Assembly (NCBI RefSeq): GCF_003366055.1 | Contig: NZ_CP025544.1 | Coordinates: forward strand, 248,001-312,000 | Direction of reading: 5' to 3' | DNA: 64,000 bases | Origin: Candidatus Chromulinivorax destructor | Lineage (GTDB): Bacteria > Babelota > Babeliae > Babelales > Chromulinivoraceae | Part shown: positions 34,409 to 43,021 of the stretch, one piece after another | Layout of the letters: every line of letters starts with the position of its first letter | How positions within the stretch are numbered: position 1 is the stretch's first letter | The notes under the pieces: generated by a model | Database searches by the model: none | Seen by the model: only the letters and a program-made list of their open reading frames with translations | What the model was told of the DNA's origin: nothing | Made by a program: the position numbers and the translations under genes

Positions 34409-35185
34409 TTATTTAGTATCATAAAACTTTTGTATTCCTTCTTTTGGTTGATAAGCAGTTCCTCCATCCGGCGCGTGTTGATTATGAACTATTAAAATAT
34501 TAGATGCTTCCTGATAATAAATATTTTTACCGCATTCAAATTTTTTATGATTCGGACAAATCGATTTTCTATACAAAGTTTGTGGATCTTCTACAACATT
34601 CTGAAGGTGTTGTTGCAATTGCGATCTTGTTCTAATAAAATAATGATTATCTAATTGATTAATTTCATTTTGTAAGTCATTAATAATTGGAACTAATAAT
34701 TGAGTATCATGCTGATTTTCACGAGCAATTGTAGCTACAATTGGAATTCCATTTTGCTCTACGGCTAAATTCAATTTTATTCCTAATTTTCTTCTATCTA
34801 CAGGACTTTTACCTGTTTTATTTCCTCCCAAAGGAGCTTTTTTATAATTAGAATCTATCGATTGATCTTGTCATTTCAAGCCAGTTGTTCGATCATAATG
34901 CATTAAAATTCTCTTCCAAATTTTTTGAAAGGCACCTAATTTTGCAAGTTCAACAAATCGATGAAAAATAGTTTTCGATGGTCCAAAACATAATGCTAAA
35001 GCATCTCATTGGCAGCCAGTTCTCAGTAAATAATACATTCCAGCAATAAGCGCTTTCATTATCTTTTTGAGGTCTGCCAGTTTTTTTGAAGGCATATTTT
35101 GCGCGATAAAATTTAAAAATTCTTGCAAAAGTATTTGAGGTATGAGATATTTTTTTGGAATAATTTGTTCATAAGAAAAATTCAC
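34409..35185 (-). pseudogene. IS5-type transposase fragment fused in frame to a toxin-like C-terminal domain
   Basis: From a GTG at 35183-35185 the frame reads 'YEQIIPKKYLIPQILLQEFL', 'LRTGCQ' stop(TGA) 'DALALCFGPSKTIFHRF', 'GLK' stop(TGA) 'QDQSIDSNYKKAPLGG', and 'SPVDRRKLGIKLNLAVE'. This is the N-terminal and first-Asp part of an IS5/ISL2-type DDE transposase (compare DSTxxKAPxGGxKTGxxPxDRxKLG). Both TGA codons fall where relatives have Trp. The last 80 residues are not transposase: 'QLQQHLQNVVEDPQTLYRK' and 'HAPDGGTAYQPKEGIQKFYD' look like the C-terminal domain of WapA/RHS-type polymorphic toxins (GGTAFxPxxGxxYFD). The catalytic rest of the transposase is missing. The junction is near 34655. 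Confidence 0.65.
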
Positions 35186-35187
35186 GT

Positions 35188-35232
35188 AAAAACTCCCTTT
35201 TGATCTTGTGGTTATGTTTCAAAAGGGAGTTT
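35188..35232 (-). terminator. Hairpin after 35242-35553; possible IS end
   Basis: AAACTCCCTTTTGA pairs with TCAAAAGGGAGTTT. It gives a T-run for minus-strand transcripts. It also stands immediately before the transposase reading frame (GTG at 35185), so it may equally be the IS inverted repeat end. Confidence 0.75.
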
Positions 35233-35241
35233 ATTTTTTTA

Positions 35242-35553
35242 TTAATTTTTTTCAACTACTCGAATTTTCAGACAGACTCTTAATATTTCATAACTTTTTT
35301 TAATAATTTTTTCTACATCTTGATATGAAATATATAAATTTATATAATGCATCTCAAAAAATTTTATTTTTTCAGAAATTGCAGAATCATAAGTTTTATG
35401 TTCATTTATATATTTAAAAGATTTTTCTAATTCAAATAAATCTTGCCTGCATAAAATAATAGCTTCATTATCTGCATTTAATCGCTGACCAATAAATGTT
35501 GTAATAATCGTTCCTATCATTCCAAAAATAAAACTAAACCAATCAAAAATCAT
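35242..35553 (-). CDS. Small membrane protein, N-terminal span
   Basis: 103 residues. N-terminal hydrophobic segment 'FDWFSFIFGMIGTIITTFIG', then a helical polar part 'LCRQDLFELEKSFKYINEHK', 'EKIIKKSYEILRVCLKIR'. GGAG lies seven bases before the ATG. No family recognised. It sits between the IS5 remnant and the tRNA-Asp repeat and may be part of the mobile region. Confidence 0.6.
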   Translation of the reverse strand: MIFDWFSFIFGMIGTIITTFIGQRLNADNEAIILCRQDLFELEKSFKYINEHKTYDSAISEKIKFFEMHYINLYISYQDVEKIIKKSYEILRVCLKIRVVEKN

Positions 35554-35581
35554 AACAATCTCCAGGAATAATTTTACTCGT

Positions 35582-35644
35582 TAATTTTACGCAAAAAAAA
35601 ATGAACTCACTTTCATGAATTCATTTTTTTAATTATAATGGCGG
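35582..35644. repeat. 63-base direct repeat including terminator (partner 29350-29411)
   Basis: Same text as 29350-29411 with one extra A. It includes the hairpin ATGAACTCACTTTCATGAATTC and ends inside the tRNA-Asp 3' end. It also serves as the terminator of the tRNA genes on the minus strand. Confidence 0.85.
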
Positions 35645-35716
35645 AGCTGACGGGACTCGAACCCGCGACCTTTCGCGTGACAGGCGAACGCTCTAACCAA
35701 ACTGAGCTACAGCTCC
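35639..35716 (-). tRNA. tRNA-Asp (anticodon GTC)
   Basis: Cloverleaf is clear on the minus strand: acceptor GGAGCTG with CAGCTCC, anticodon loop CTGTCAC (GTC), T-loop GTTCGAGTC, discriminator G and encoded CCA (35639-35641). Its 3' six bases are duplicated at 29406-29411. Confidence 0.95.
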
Positions 35717-35826
35717 ACTATATCTTTTTATTCAAAACTTATAAAAACAGTATATCAAATTTTAACAATTCTCTACAACATTTTTATTTTTTTGGGGAAA
35801 TTTCTATTAATTGAACTAATTTTAAA

Positions 35827-35902
35827 TGGCTCCCCGGGCTGGACTCGAACCAGCGACCTAACGATTAACAGTCGTGCGCTCTACCAACTGAGCTACCGAG
35901 GA
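35827..35902 (-). tRNA. tRNA-Asn (anticodon GTT)
   Basis: Acceptor TCCTCGG with CCGGGGA, anticodon loop CTGTTAA (GTT), T-arm loop GTTCGAGTC, and encoded CCA at 35827-35829. Confidence 0.95.
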
Positions 35903-35912
35903 ACACAATTTA

Positions 35913-35988
35913 TGGTGGGCGATACTGGATTCGAACCAGTGACCCCCAGTTTGTAAGACTGATGCTCTACCAGCTGAGCTAACCGCCC
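35913..35988 (-). tRNA. tRNA-Val (anticodon TAC)
   Basis: Acceptor GGGCGGT with ATCGCCC, anticodon loop CTTACAA (TAC), T-loop GTTCGAATC, and encoded CCA at 35913-35915. The three tRNA genes are tandem and transcribed leftward into the terminator repeat. The 299 bases to the SppA-like gene (35989-36287) contain its promoter and little else. Confidence 0.95.
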
Positions 35989-36287
35989 ATAAATTTATAT
36001 TTAAAATTTCAAAAGTCTTAACTAGACAGATAAAAGATTAACCTATCTTAATTTAAAAGTCAAAAAAAAATTACACTTTTTTTATTTTTTTTAAAATTTA
36101 TATATTTCAATTAATAATAGAGCAAAAATTACTGTAAAAATTGATATTTTACTGCTAAAAACTATAACTTTAAAATTACATATTTGCTTTTTATAGAGCT
36201 TATAATATTTCTTGCTCAAGTAACTTGAATGAGAGTAAGCTATACATAAATTATAAACTCACTACAAAATTATACAAGGAAATTAAC

Positions 36288-37121
36288 ATGTCAAAAATAA
36301 ATGATTTTTTAAAAACCATGATAGGTATTTTTATTATCATATATATTGCACCATCTATTTTTTTTAGTCTGAAAAAACAATGGGCGTATAGCCTAGAAAA
36401 TCATAATAAAATAGGCTATCTGTCTATTGATGGAAATATGTCACAGACATCATATTATAAAAAACATCTGACCAACTATTTTAAAGATAATTCTATTAAA
36501 GCAATTTTGCTCAAAATAGAATCTGATGGTGGGCCACTTGGTTCTTGCCAAGCGTTAGCGTATGACATCGAAAACCTTAAAAAAGAGTTTCCAAAGCCGA
36601 TAATCTCCTACACAGAAAATATCTGTATTTCTGGAGCATATCAAATTGCCGCTGCAACCGATTATATTGTAGCAACAGGATCATCTATTATCGGTAATAT
36701 TGGTATGTCGACAACCCCTGCTCACACCATTACAGAGCTTATTGTAAATAATAATAGCTCTTTGCCTCATGATGCAATCAAACATAATGAAATAACTGAG
36801 CATCAACAAGCAATGTTACAAAGCCTTGCTGATAATACGTATCAACAACTGACAAAAGAAATTGCAGCAAAGCGACATTTACAACTGAGCAAAATAGACC
36901 AATGGGGGCAAGGTAAACTATTTACAGGTCAACAAGCGTATGATTTAAAATTAATTGATGCGATGGGTTCAAAAACCACTGCAATTAATTTAATTAAAAA
37001 GAATATTATTCCATCCGATAGAAAAATCGAATGGGTTACGCCAACCTCTCAAGGCTTTATTGCAATATTATTTGATAATAATCATGAAGAAGATGCTGAC
37101 CTTGATGGGCACTATCTGTAA
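36288..37121 (+). CDS. sppA: Signal peptide peptidase SppA-like (S49 family)
   Basis: 277 residues from ATG (MSKINDFLKTMIGIFIIIYI), chosen because AAGGA lies eight bases before it. The N-terminus has a membrane anchor. The S49 core follows: 'ILLKIESDGGPLGSCQALAY', then 'ENICISGAYQIAAATDYIVA' with the nucleophile Ser in SGAY, and 'GNIGMSTTP'. A Lys in 'AIKHNEIT' sits where the catalytic Lys of the short SppA class is found. It ends with 'GKLFTGQQAYDLKLIDAMGS'. These enzymes degrade cut signal peptides in the membrane. It converges on the MreC gene. Confidence 0.88.
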   Translation: MSKINDFLKTMIGIFIIIYIAPSIFFSLKKQWAYSLENHNKIGYLSIDGNMSQTSYYKKHLTNYFKDNSIKAILLKIESDGGPLGSCQALAYDIENLKKEFPKPIISYTENICISGAYQIAAATDYIVATGSSIIGNIGMSTTPAHTITELIVNNNSSLPHDAIKHNEITEHQQAMLQSLADNTYQQLTKEIAAKRHLQLSKIDQWGQGKLFTGQQAYDLKLIDAMGSKTTAINLIKKNIIPSDRKIEWVTPTSQGFIAILFDNNHEEDADLDGHYL

Positions 37122-37125
37122 TAAA

Positions 37126-37923
37126 TTAAACGGCTATAAGATACACAAAGTCCAACTGCTTTATATCAATGAGTGGTTGGACTGTTACTTTATACGCAAC
37201 ATCTTGAATATGAAAATTAAGAATCTTCCCCACTGCAAAGCCTTGCGGATAGACTAACCCTTGACCAGTCGAAATCAAAAGATCGCCAACTTGTAAGGTT
37301 TCATAATGCGGCACAAAATCAAACCCTGGAGCAAAACTATTATTACCTTCATAGATTCCAACTGATTTGGTTTGAGCGCACATTGCAGTAATTTTGCATC
37401 GTTTATCAGTTATTAAAGCTATCTTGCTATAGAGCGGATCAACATGAATAACGCGGCCAATAATGTTATTTTTATAAACCGCAATCATATTGCAACTGAT
37501 ACCTTTGTTTAAACCAGCATCAACCCAATAAAAATGACCTGCATCATCAAACGATCGTAATAACACTTGCGCTAATTGTTGGCCAGAAAAATCATACTTG
37601 GTTGCATAATCACGAATCTCTTGCGAGCATTGCTCAAAATTAAGCGTTGTTTCTAGACGTATAACCTGCGCTTGCAAATCATCTTTTTCTAGAACAAGTT
37701 TTGCAATATCTTGGTGCAATGCTGCAAGATTAGATTTTTGAGTGAAATATCGAGTTATCGGATCGGTAAAAAATCTTTGAACTCGTAAAATTGGATATAA
37801 CACATAGGAGGAACTCAGTTCAGCCATACCAGGAGAAAAAAAGAAGAGCCGATTAATCATAAAGCAAAAAAGAAATATGAAAAAGAAACGAACGCACCAA
37901 TCTTTTAATCCAAGTTCCTGCAT
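37126..37923 (-). CDS. mreC: Rod shape-determining protein MreC
   Basis: 265 residues with an N-terminal membrane segment (VRFFFIFLFCFMINRLFFF) and a coiled-coil ('LHQDIAKLVLEKDDLQAQVI'). The MreC beta-domain follows: 'YWVDAGLNKGISCNMIAVYK', 'GRVIHVDPLYSKIALITDKR', and the hallmark 'GDLLISTGQGLVYPQGFAVG'. MreC organises the elongation cell-wall machine with MreB and MreD; neither is encoded here. AGGAT precedes the ATG. It lies just downstream of the dihydrouridine synthase, within five bases. Confidence 0.9.
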   Translation of the reverse strand: MQELGLKDWCVRFFFIFLFCFMINRLFFFSPGMAELSSSYVLYPILRVQRFFTDPITRYFTQKSNLAALHQDIAKLVLEKDDLQAQVIRLETTLNFEQCSQEIRDYATKYDFSGQQLAQVLLRSFDDAGHFYWVDAGLNKGISCNMIAVYKNNIIGRVIHVDPLYSKIALITDKRCKITAMCAQTKSVGIYEGNNSFAPGFDFVPHYETLQVGDLLISTGQGLVYPQGFAVGKILNFHIQDVAYKVTVQPLIDIKQLDFVYLIAV

Positions 37924-37927
37924 GTAA

Positions 37928-38887
37928 CTATCCTAAAAATTCAATCAACCCCTGCACAATTTCTTCTTGGCTTGTTGAAACAACAAGTTTTGAACGCATT
38001 GCTGATGCTGATGGGTGACCTTTAATATAAAATGGTAAATGTTTGCGGAAACAGTATAACCCTTTTGGCCCATAATGGTCGATCATTAATTGTAAATGCT
38101 TTAAAGCAACTTGCAATAACATTGCTTGCGATACATGATACTCTCTGCCAGCTGCGTTTTCAGCCATTTCAAGAAGTTTCCACGGCTTAGCCCAAATACC
38201 ACGTCCAATTAAAAATCCATCAACGCCCGTACGATCGTAGGTTAATTGTGCTGTTTTAAAGTTCACAACGTTGCCAGAAAAAATAACTGGAATTTGTAAT
38301 GCTTTTTTAACTTGTGCTGCAATTTCGTAATCTGGTAAACCTGCAAATTTTTGTGTTTGTAGACGCGGATGAATAGCAATTGCATCAGCACCACAATCTT
38401 GTACTAATTTTGCAATATCTAAAGCATTTTTTTCTTTAAACCCTGCGCGAATTTTTACCGTAAAAGGAATATCTAAGCACGATCTAAACTTTTTAAGAAT
38501 TTTTTCGAGCTGATCTGGATGTGCCATTAACGCAGAACCACAGCATGATGATATAACGTTTTTTGCAGGACAACCCACGTTTAAATCAATAATATCAACG
38601 CCTGCTGCTACAATTTTTTCACATGCAGCTTCAATACAATCATCTGAACTTGCAGAAACTTGAAAACTTAATGGTCGTTCCATCTGTTCAAATTTTAATG
38701 CTAAGTGACCACCCATTGGAGTTAATATGGAGCGAACATGTCGCATCTCAGTATAGAGTAGTTCTCGTGTTGAAAATCCACGAACTAATTGTCGAAAGGG
38801 AGCATCGGTAATTCCATCTAATGGTCCGCCAATAAAACGAGGAACATAGATATTACCTATTTTTATATCTTCTTGCCAAAAACTCAT
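37928..38887 (-). CDS. dusB: tRNA-dihydrouridine synthase (DusB/NifR3 family)
   Basis: 319 residues. A TIM-barrel FMN enzyme that reduces uridines in tRNA. Signatures: 'GGPLDGITDAPFRQLVRGF', 'DIIDLNVGCPAKNVISSCCG' with the active-site Cys in GCPAK, 'FTVKIRAGF', 'DAIAIHPRLQTQKFAG', and 'GVDGFLIGRGIWAKPW'. Length is usual. It ends five bases before the MreC gene begins, so both may be co-transcribed. No signal peptide. Confidence 0.93.
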   Translation of the reverse strand: MSFWQEDIKIGNIYVPRFIGGPLDGITDAPFRQLVRGFSTRELLYTEMRHVRSILTPMGGHLALKFEQMERPLSFQVSASSDDCIEAACEKIVAAGVDIIDLNVGCPAKNVISSCCGSALMAHPDQLEKILKKFRSCLDIPFTVKIRAGFKEKNALDIAKLVQDCGADAIAIHPRLQTQKFAGLPDYEIAAQVKKALQIPVIFSGNVVNFKTAQLTYDRTGVDGFLIGRGIWAKPWKLLEMAENAAGREYHVSQAMLLQVALKHLQLMIDHYGPKGLYCFRKHLPFYIKGHPSASAMRSKLVVSTSQEEIVQGLIEFLG

Positions 38888-39015
38888 TATGTTTAAATTT
38901 CTTTTTAAAAAACCGAAAATGACGACGGATATAGTAAGAATAACAAAATCAGAAAAAATTTAAATGTTTGGCTGAGCTACCATAGAAAATAAGGTCTCTA
39001 ATTCTTTTATATTAC

Positions 39016-40230
39016 TCATGAACTAACAGGCTGCAGAAACAATTGTCTAATTTTTTGTCGTGCATCTTTTTCAACTTTTATAGCGTTGCGTGGCAGCTCT
39101 TCCATTGCAAGACTGTAAGCAGTTTTATTCTCACAATGAGCACGATGCATATCAACTCCTGCATCAAGAAGCAATTTCACTATAGAAACCAAACCTAGAT
39201 CAACAGCTTTATATAAAGGATCTATACAATCACCAACTGTATTATTTACATGATAACCAAGTTCAATAATTTTTTTAATAACATGCTCATGTTCATTGCA
39301 AACGGCGTAATACAAAACTTTTATGACATCCGATTGATTCATATCCAAACCTGGATAATCTAGAAGAGTTAATGCAACATCGCTTATTCCTTTTTGTAAA
39401 GGAGATTGAACAGCTACATCTAAAGGTGTATTTCCCATATTGTTTTTTACAGTAATATTCACATCGTGACGATTAAGCAATAGTAATTGAGTCATTTCAA
39501 CCAGATTTCTTTCTGCAAGAGCATGCAAAGCCGTATTGCCAAGCCCGTCAATTTGATTAACATCACTTGTTGTAAGATCTAAAAGAAATTGAAATGCATC
39601 TCTTTTATTATTTTTTGCAGTATACATCAAAGGAGTTCCTTCTTTGCAACTATCTAAAAGATTAATATTTGCACCAAGATCTACCAGAAATTGTGCAATC
39701 TGCAGATTGTTTTTCTCTAAAGCTGCTATCAATAAAACTTGTCCTTGTGTGTTTTTATAGGACGACAAGTATGCTTGTAAGGCAGGTTGAAAAAAATCAT
39801 ACTGTAAAACATACGTAAATATTTTATTATCTATGGTGTGTAAGTCTGTACCATTTTTAATGGCATCTTCTATTATCGTAAAAAAATCAGTAGTCAAATG
39901 TTTTATTACTATATCTTGAGCTTGGTTAATAGTACTATCTAATAAAGAAACAGTTTGACCTGTATCTTCCTGCACCATCTCATACATATCATGATTGAGC
40001 ATTTTGCCTAATACAAAATCTTGAAAACTTTGTCCAATCAAACCAAAACCTTCTGCTAAATCAGGATATTTTTGATTAAAGTTATCATCTTTCGTTACAA
40101 TTTCTTTTTGGAATTGTGTTGCTACAAATTGTTGAGAACCATACGTTTTTTTCTCATGCGCCAATAACACAATGTTGCTACTGCAATAAAAACTCATCAA
40201 AAAAAACATAATGTGAGTACGTAATTTCAT
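39016..40230 (-). CDS. Secreted ankyrin-repeat protein
   Basis: 404 residues with signal peptide (IMFFLMSFYCSSNIVLLA). Residues about 165-400 contain six or so good ankyrin repeats: 'ALEKNNLQIAQFLVDLGANI', 'EGTPLMYTAKNNKRDAFQFL', 'LGNTALHALAERNLVEMTQL', 'MGNTPLDVAVQSPLQKGISD', and 'PLYKAVDLGLVSIVKLLLDA', followed by 'GVDMHRAHCENKTAYSLA'. This is the clearest ankyrin array of the window. Likely exported protein-binding factor; target unknown. No ribosome site is visible. It is followed by another secreted protein gene. Confidence 0.88.
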   Translation of the reverse strand: MKLRTHIMFFLMSFYCSSNIVLLAHEKKTYGSQQFVATQFQKEIVTKDDNFNQKYPDLAEGFGLIGQSFQDFVLGKMLNHDMYEMVQEDTGQTVSLLDSTINQAQDIVIKHLTTDFFTIIEDAIKNGTDLHTIDNKIFTYVLQYDFFQPALQAYLSSYKNTQGQVLLIAALEKNNLQIAQFLVDLGANINLLDSCKEGTPLMYTAKNNKRDAFQFLLDLTTSDVNQIDGLGNTALHALAERNLVEMTQLLLLNRHDVNITVKNNMGNTPLDVAVQSPLQKGISDVALTLLDYPGLDMNQSDVIKVLYYAVCNEHEHVIKKIIELGYHVNNTVGDCIDPLYKAVDLGLVSIVKLLLDAGVDMHRAHCENKTAYSLAMEELPRNAIKVEKDARQKIRQLFLQPVSS

Positions 40231-40392
40231 AAATTATTTTTTTCGATAATAAAAATTTTTTCTTGTAATTAGTATTACCATAACAAATGTTTCAGCTCGA
40301 AAACAATATAAAATAATTTTTAAATTTTCATCTCTTCGTGAAGTAAAAAATTAAATTACATAACATACACTATGCTTAAGCTTGAAAGCAGC

Positions 40393-41484
40393 TCAAGAAT
40401 ATTCATACTCATATCGACCATTATCAAAAAAATATTGTCGATTAATCTGATATTGCTGATTTTCCAAAGTATCTTTATTTGGGCAAGGTCTAAATGCTGT
40501 ATTGTTTTTTATACCTGCTTTATCTAATATCTGCCAAACATGATAATATTTTTGACATTTTTTCACACAAGAGTTTCTTTCAGGCTGTAAAGCTTTTGAT
40601 TGTACAACATCCAAAGCAGTTTTTTTATCTTGAATCATCATCGTAAAATCTATTCCATCCTGTAGCAACATATGAATAACAGGAATAAAGAAGGTAACTA
40701 CTGCCTGGTGACCAAGCGTACGCCCATTCGTATCGTGTGAATTTTGATGATACAACGATTGAGAATGAGACTGAAAATATTCAACTGCCTGAACCAATCG
40801 ATTATCTTTTACTTGAGAATATTGATAAGGATTGAGATAATGCTGAACAGGTTGATTACAAACAAGCATTAAAGCTGCGACTTCAATTTCATTATGATAG
40901 TTAGGTGAATTGGCTGCTTGCTGCATATAACAAAACAAATCAAAATGTTTCTTAGTTACCTGCATCTCATATAATCGAGACGGCGTAAAACTCTCAACAT
41001 TCAAGGTACTACGAACTACATTATCAAGGTGCTGATAAAAAGGAGTCTCTTTTTCTGTACTTGAACTTGCTGCGTTATACTGATGAGAAAATTTATGTAG
41101 CCACAAATCTAACCGTAAATTTTCTTTTATATATTCAATATCATCGTGTTGCCATGAAACAGCTGCTCTTAAAAATTTCTTTTCTCGGTCTTGTTGCCAT
41201 GCAACATAATCATTGTTTGATGCTTGACTAAAATTCTCTATGACCAAAAAACTCATCACAACTTGCATGAGATCTATTCCAACTTTATCTAATAACATTT
41301 GATTATTAAGATCAGGTATTGCAGCTAAAAAATCAGCATATTTTTTACAAGCTTTCACCTTTTTAGCTAATAGTTCCTGTACTTGAATAGCTGTTGTTTC
41401 TTGCTCAATACCTTGATTTGCTATAACCAATTGACACTTTACCAACATCAATACATGCACTATCAAAAATATTATTTTATTCAT
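40393..41484 (-). CDS. Secreted protein with ankyrin-like C-terminus
   Basis: 363 residues with a signal peptide (IIFLIVHVLMLVKCQLVIA). The main part is helical. Near residues 250-300, 'DTNGRTLGHQAVVTFFIPVI' and 'LLQDGIDFTMMIQDKKTAL' look like two degenerate ankyrin units. It shares the style of the neighbouring gene at 39016-40230. Function unknown. A terminator lies upstream in plus-strand order at 41526 for the GatA gene. Weak ribosome site. Confidence 0.65.
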   Translation of the reverse strand: MNKIIFLIVHVLMLVKCQLVIANQGIEQETTAIQVQELLAKKVKACKKYADFLAAIPDLNNQMLLDKVGIDLMQVVMSFLVIENFSQASNNDYVAWQQDREKKFLRAAVSWQHDDIEYIKENLRLDLWLHKFSHQYNAASSSTEKETPFYQHLDNVVRSTLNVESFTPSRLYEMQVTKKHFDLFCYMQQAANSPNYHNEIEVAALMLVCNQPVQHYLNPYQYSQVKDNRLVQAVEYFQSHSQSLYHQNSHDTNGRTLGHQAVVTFFIPVIHMLLQDGIDFTMMIQDKKTALDVVQSKALQPERNSCVKKCQKYYHVWQILDKAGIKNNTAFRPCPNKDTLENQQYQINRQYFFDNGRYEYEYS

Positions 41485-41525
41485 ACAACCAACATATTAT
41501 TATTTTAAAATATAGAATTTTTAAT

Positions 41526-41558
41526 AAAAAAGAGGATCCACAAGGACCCTCTTTTTTT
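41526..41558 (-). terminator. Rho-independent terminator of gatCA
   Basis: AAAAAAGAGG pairs with CCTCTTTTTT with inner TCC/GGA pairs around ACAA. It lies just past the gatA stop at 41565. Confidence 0.9.
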
Positions 41559-41564
41559 TATGTT

Positions 41565-43007
41565 TTATACTTTTGGATTTTTTTTATGCCAATCAGTAAT
41601 TTGCTGATATGCATGACCTACTTGGAATAACTTTTCTTCTGACAAATGTGGTCCAATTAATTGCACACCAATTGGCAAGCCACTATCCGTAAATCCACAA
41701 GGAATTGATATTCCAGGAACTCCTGCAATATTAACTGCCGCTGTAAAGTAATCTTGTAAATCCATTTGTAATTTATTGTCATCGTAAGCACCAAACTTAA
41801 ATGCTGGACAAGCTTGCGTTGGCATTAATAACAAATCAACATCTTTAAACGCTTCGTTAAATTCTCCACGAATTAAGCGCTGCACTTTTTTAGCTTTATT
41901 ATAATATTTACCTGCATGAGACGAAGACAGTACATAGTTACCAACCATCATACGAATGCGAACTTCTTGTCCAAATCCATCATGACGAGTTTTTGTGTAC
42001 ATTTCTTCTAAATTTGCAATATCAGGGGCTCTAAAGCCATAGCGAACACCATCAAAACGAGCAAGATTTGATGCTGCTTCAGCACGACTTAATATAAAGT
42101 ATGTTGCTGCTGCATAATCAAGTGCTGGTAACGAAATACGTTGTACCGTAACGCCTGCTTTTTCTAAATCTGTAATTGCTTGTTCTACTACTTTTTTCAC
42201 TTCAGGATCTAACTCAGCTGCTTCTAAAGCGTTTTCAACAACACCAATACGCAATCCTGTTGGGAACTTACCTGTTAAATTTTCTGTATAATCTTTTTTT
42301 GCAAGATCTAACGTTGAAGAATCTTTTTCATCAACGCCTGCAATTGCTGAATAGACAAGAGCATTATCATACACCGTGTGCGTAAAAACACCCACTTGAT
42401 CAAATGATGATGCGTATGCAATAACACCAAAACGAGATACTGACCCGTATGTAGGTTTTAAACCAACTAAATTACAAAATCCAGCAGGTTGACGAACTGA
42501 ACCACCTGTATCTGTTCCCAAGGCCCATGGCACAAGCCCTGCAGCAACCGCTGCAGCAGATCCACCACTTGACCCACCAGGAACACGAGATGTATCCCAT
42601 GGATTTGCTGTTTTACAATATGCAGAAGTTTCTGTTGAACTTCCCATCGCAAATTCATCCATATTTGCTCGACCAACAAGCAATGCGCCTTCTTCTTTTA
42701 ATCGAGAAATTACGGTCGCATCATAAGCTGCTGTATAATTTTCTAAAATTTTTGAACCACATGATGCAATTCGGCCTTCTTGATTAATGTTATCTTTAAT
42801 CAAACCAGGAATACCTGCTAAAAGGCCTTTTCCTGAAAAGCTTTTTAAAATTGATGCTTTATCAAAAACTTCAAGAGCTGATTTTATAGTAGGATCAATA
42901 ACAGCAAACTGTTCTAAATAAAAATCTAAAACCTGTTCAGGTGTTACTTCTTTTTTTTCTATAAGCGATTTGATTTCTTGAATCGTAGCGAATTTTAAAT
43001 CTATCAT
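41565..43007 (-). CDS. gatA: Aspartyl/glutamyl-tRNA amidotransferase subunit A
   Basis: 480 residues. Amidase signature family: Lys in 'GLIKDNINQEGRIASCGSKI', the Gly/Ser-rich 'PGGSSGGSAAAVAAGLVPWA' with the nucleophile Ser in 'GTDTGGSVRQPAGFCNLVGL', and the C-terminal 'GVPGISIPCGF'. It hydrolyses glutamine for amidation of mischarged Asp/Glu-tRNA. GatC is encoded just upstream (14 bases). GatB is not in the window. Terminator at 41526. Confidence 0.95.
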   Translation of the reverse strand: MIDLKFATIQEIKSLIEKKEVTPEQVLDFYLEQFAVIDPTIKSALEVFDKASILKSFSGKGLLAGIPGLIKDNINQEGRIASCGSKILENYTAAYDATVISRLKEEGALLVGRANMDEFAMGSSTETSAYCKTANPWDTSRVPGGSSGGSAAAVAAGLVPWALGTDTGGSVRQPAGFCNLVGLKPTYGSVSRFGVIAYASSFDQVGVFTHTVYDNALVYSAIAGVDEKDSSTLDLAKKDYTENLTGKFPTGLRIGVVENALEAAELDPEVKKVVEQAITDLEKAGVTVQRISLPALDYAAATYFILSRAEAASNLARFDGVRYGFRAPDIANLEEMYTKTRHDGFGQEVRIRMMVGNYVLSSSHAGKYYNKAKKVQRLIRGEFNEAFKDVDLLLMPTQACPAFKFGAYDDNKLQMDLQDYFTAAVNIAGVPGISIPCGFTDSGLPIGVQLIGPHLSEEKLFQVGHAYQQITDWHKKNPKV

Positions 43008-43021
43008 GATGTAGGTATCCT

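Noticed and set aside
34409-35185. Whole-genome reassignment of TGA to Trp
   Set aside because: DUF58 (58623) and PutP (63729-63731) end in TGA at perfect overlap with the next ATG, so TGA is a working stop in cellular genes. The effect is limited to transposase remnants.
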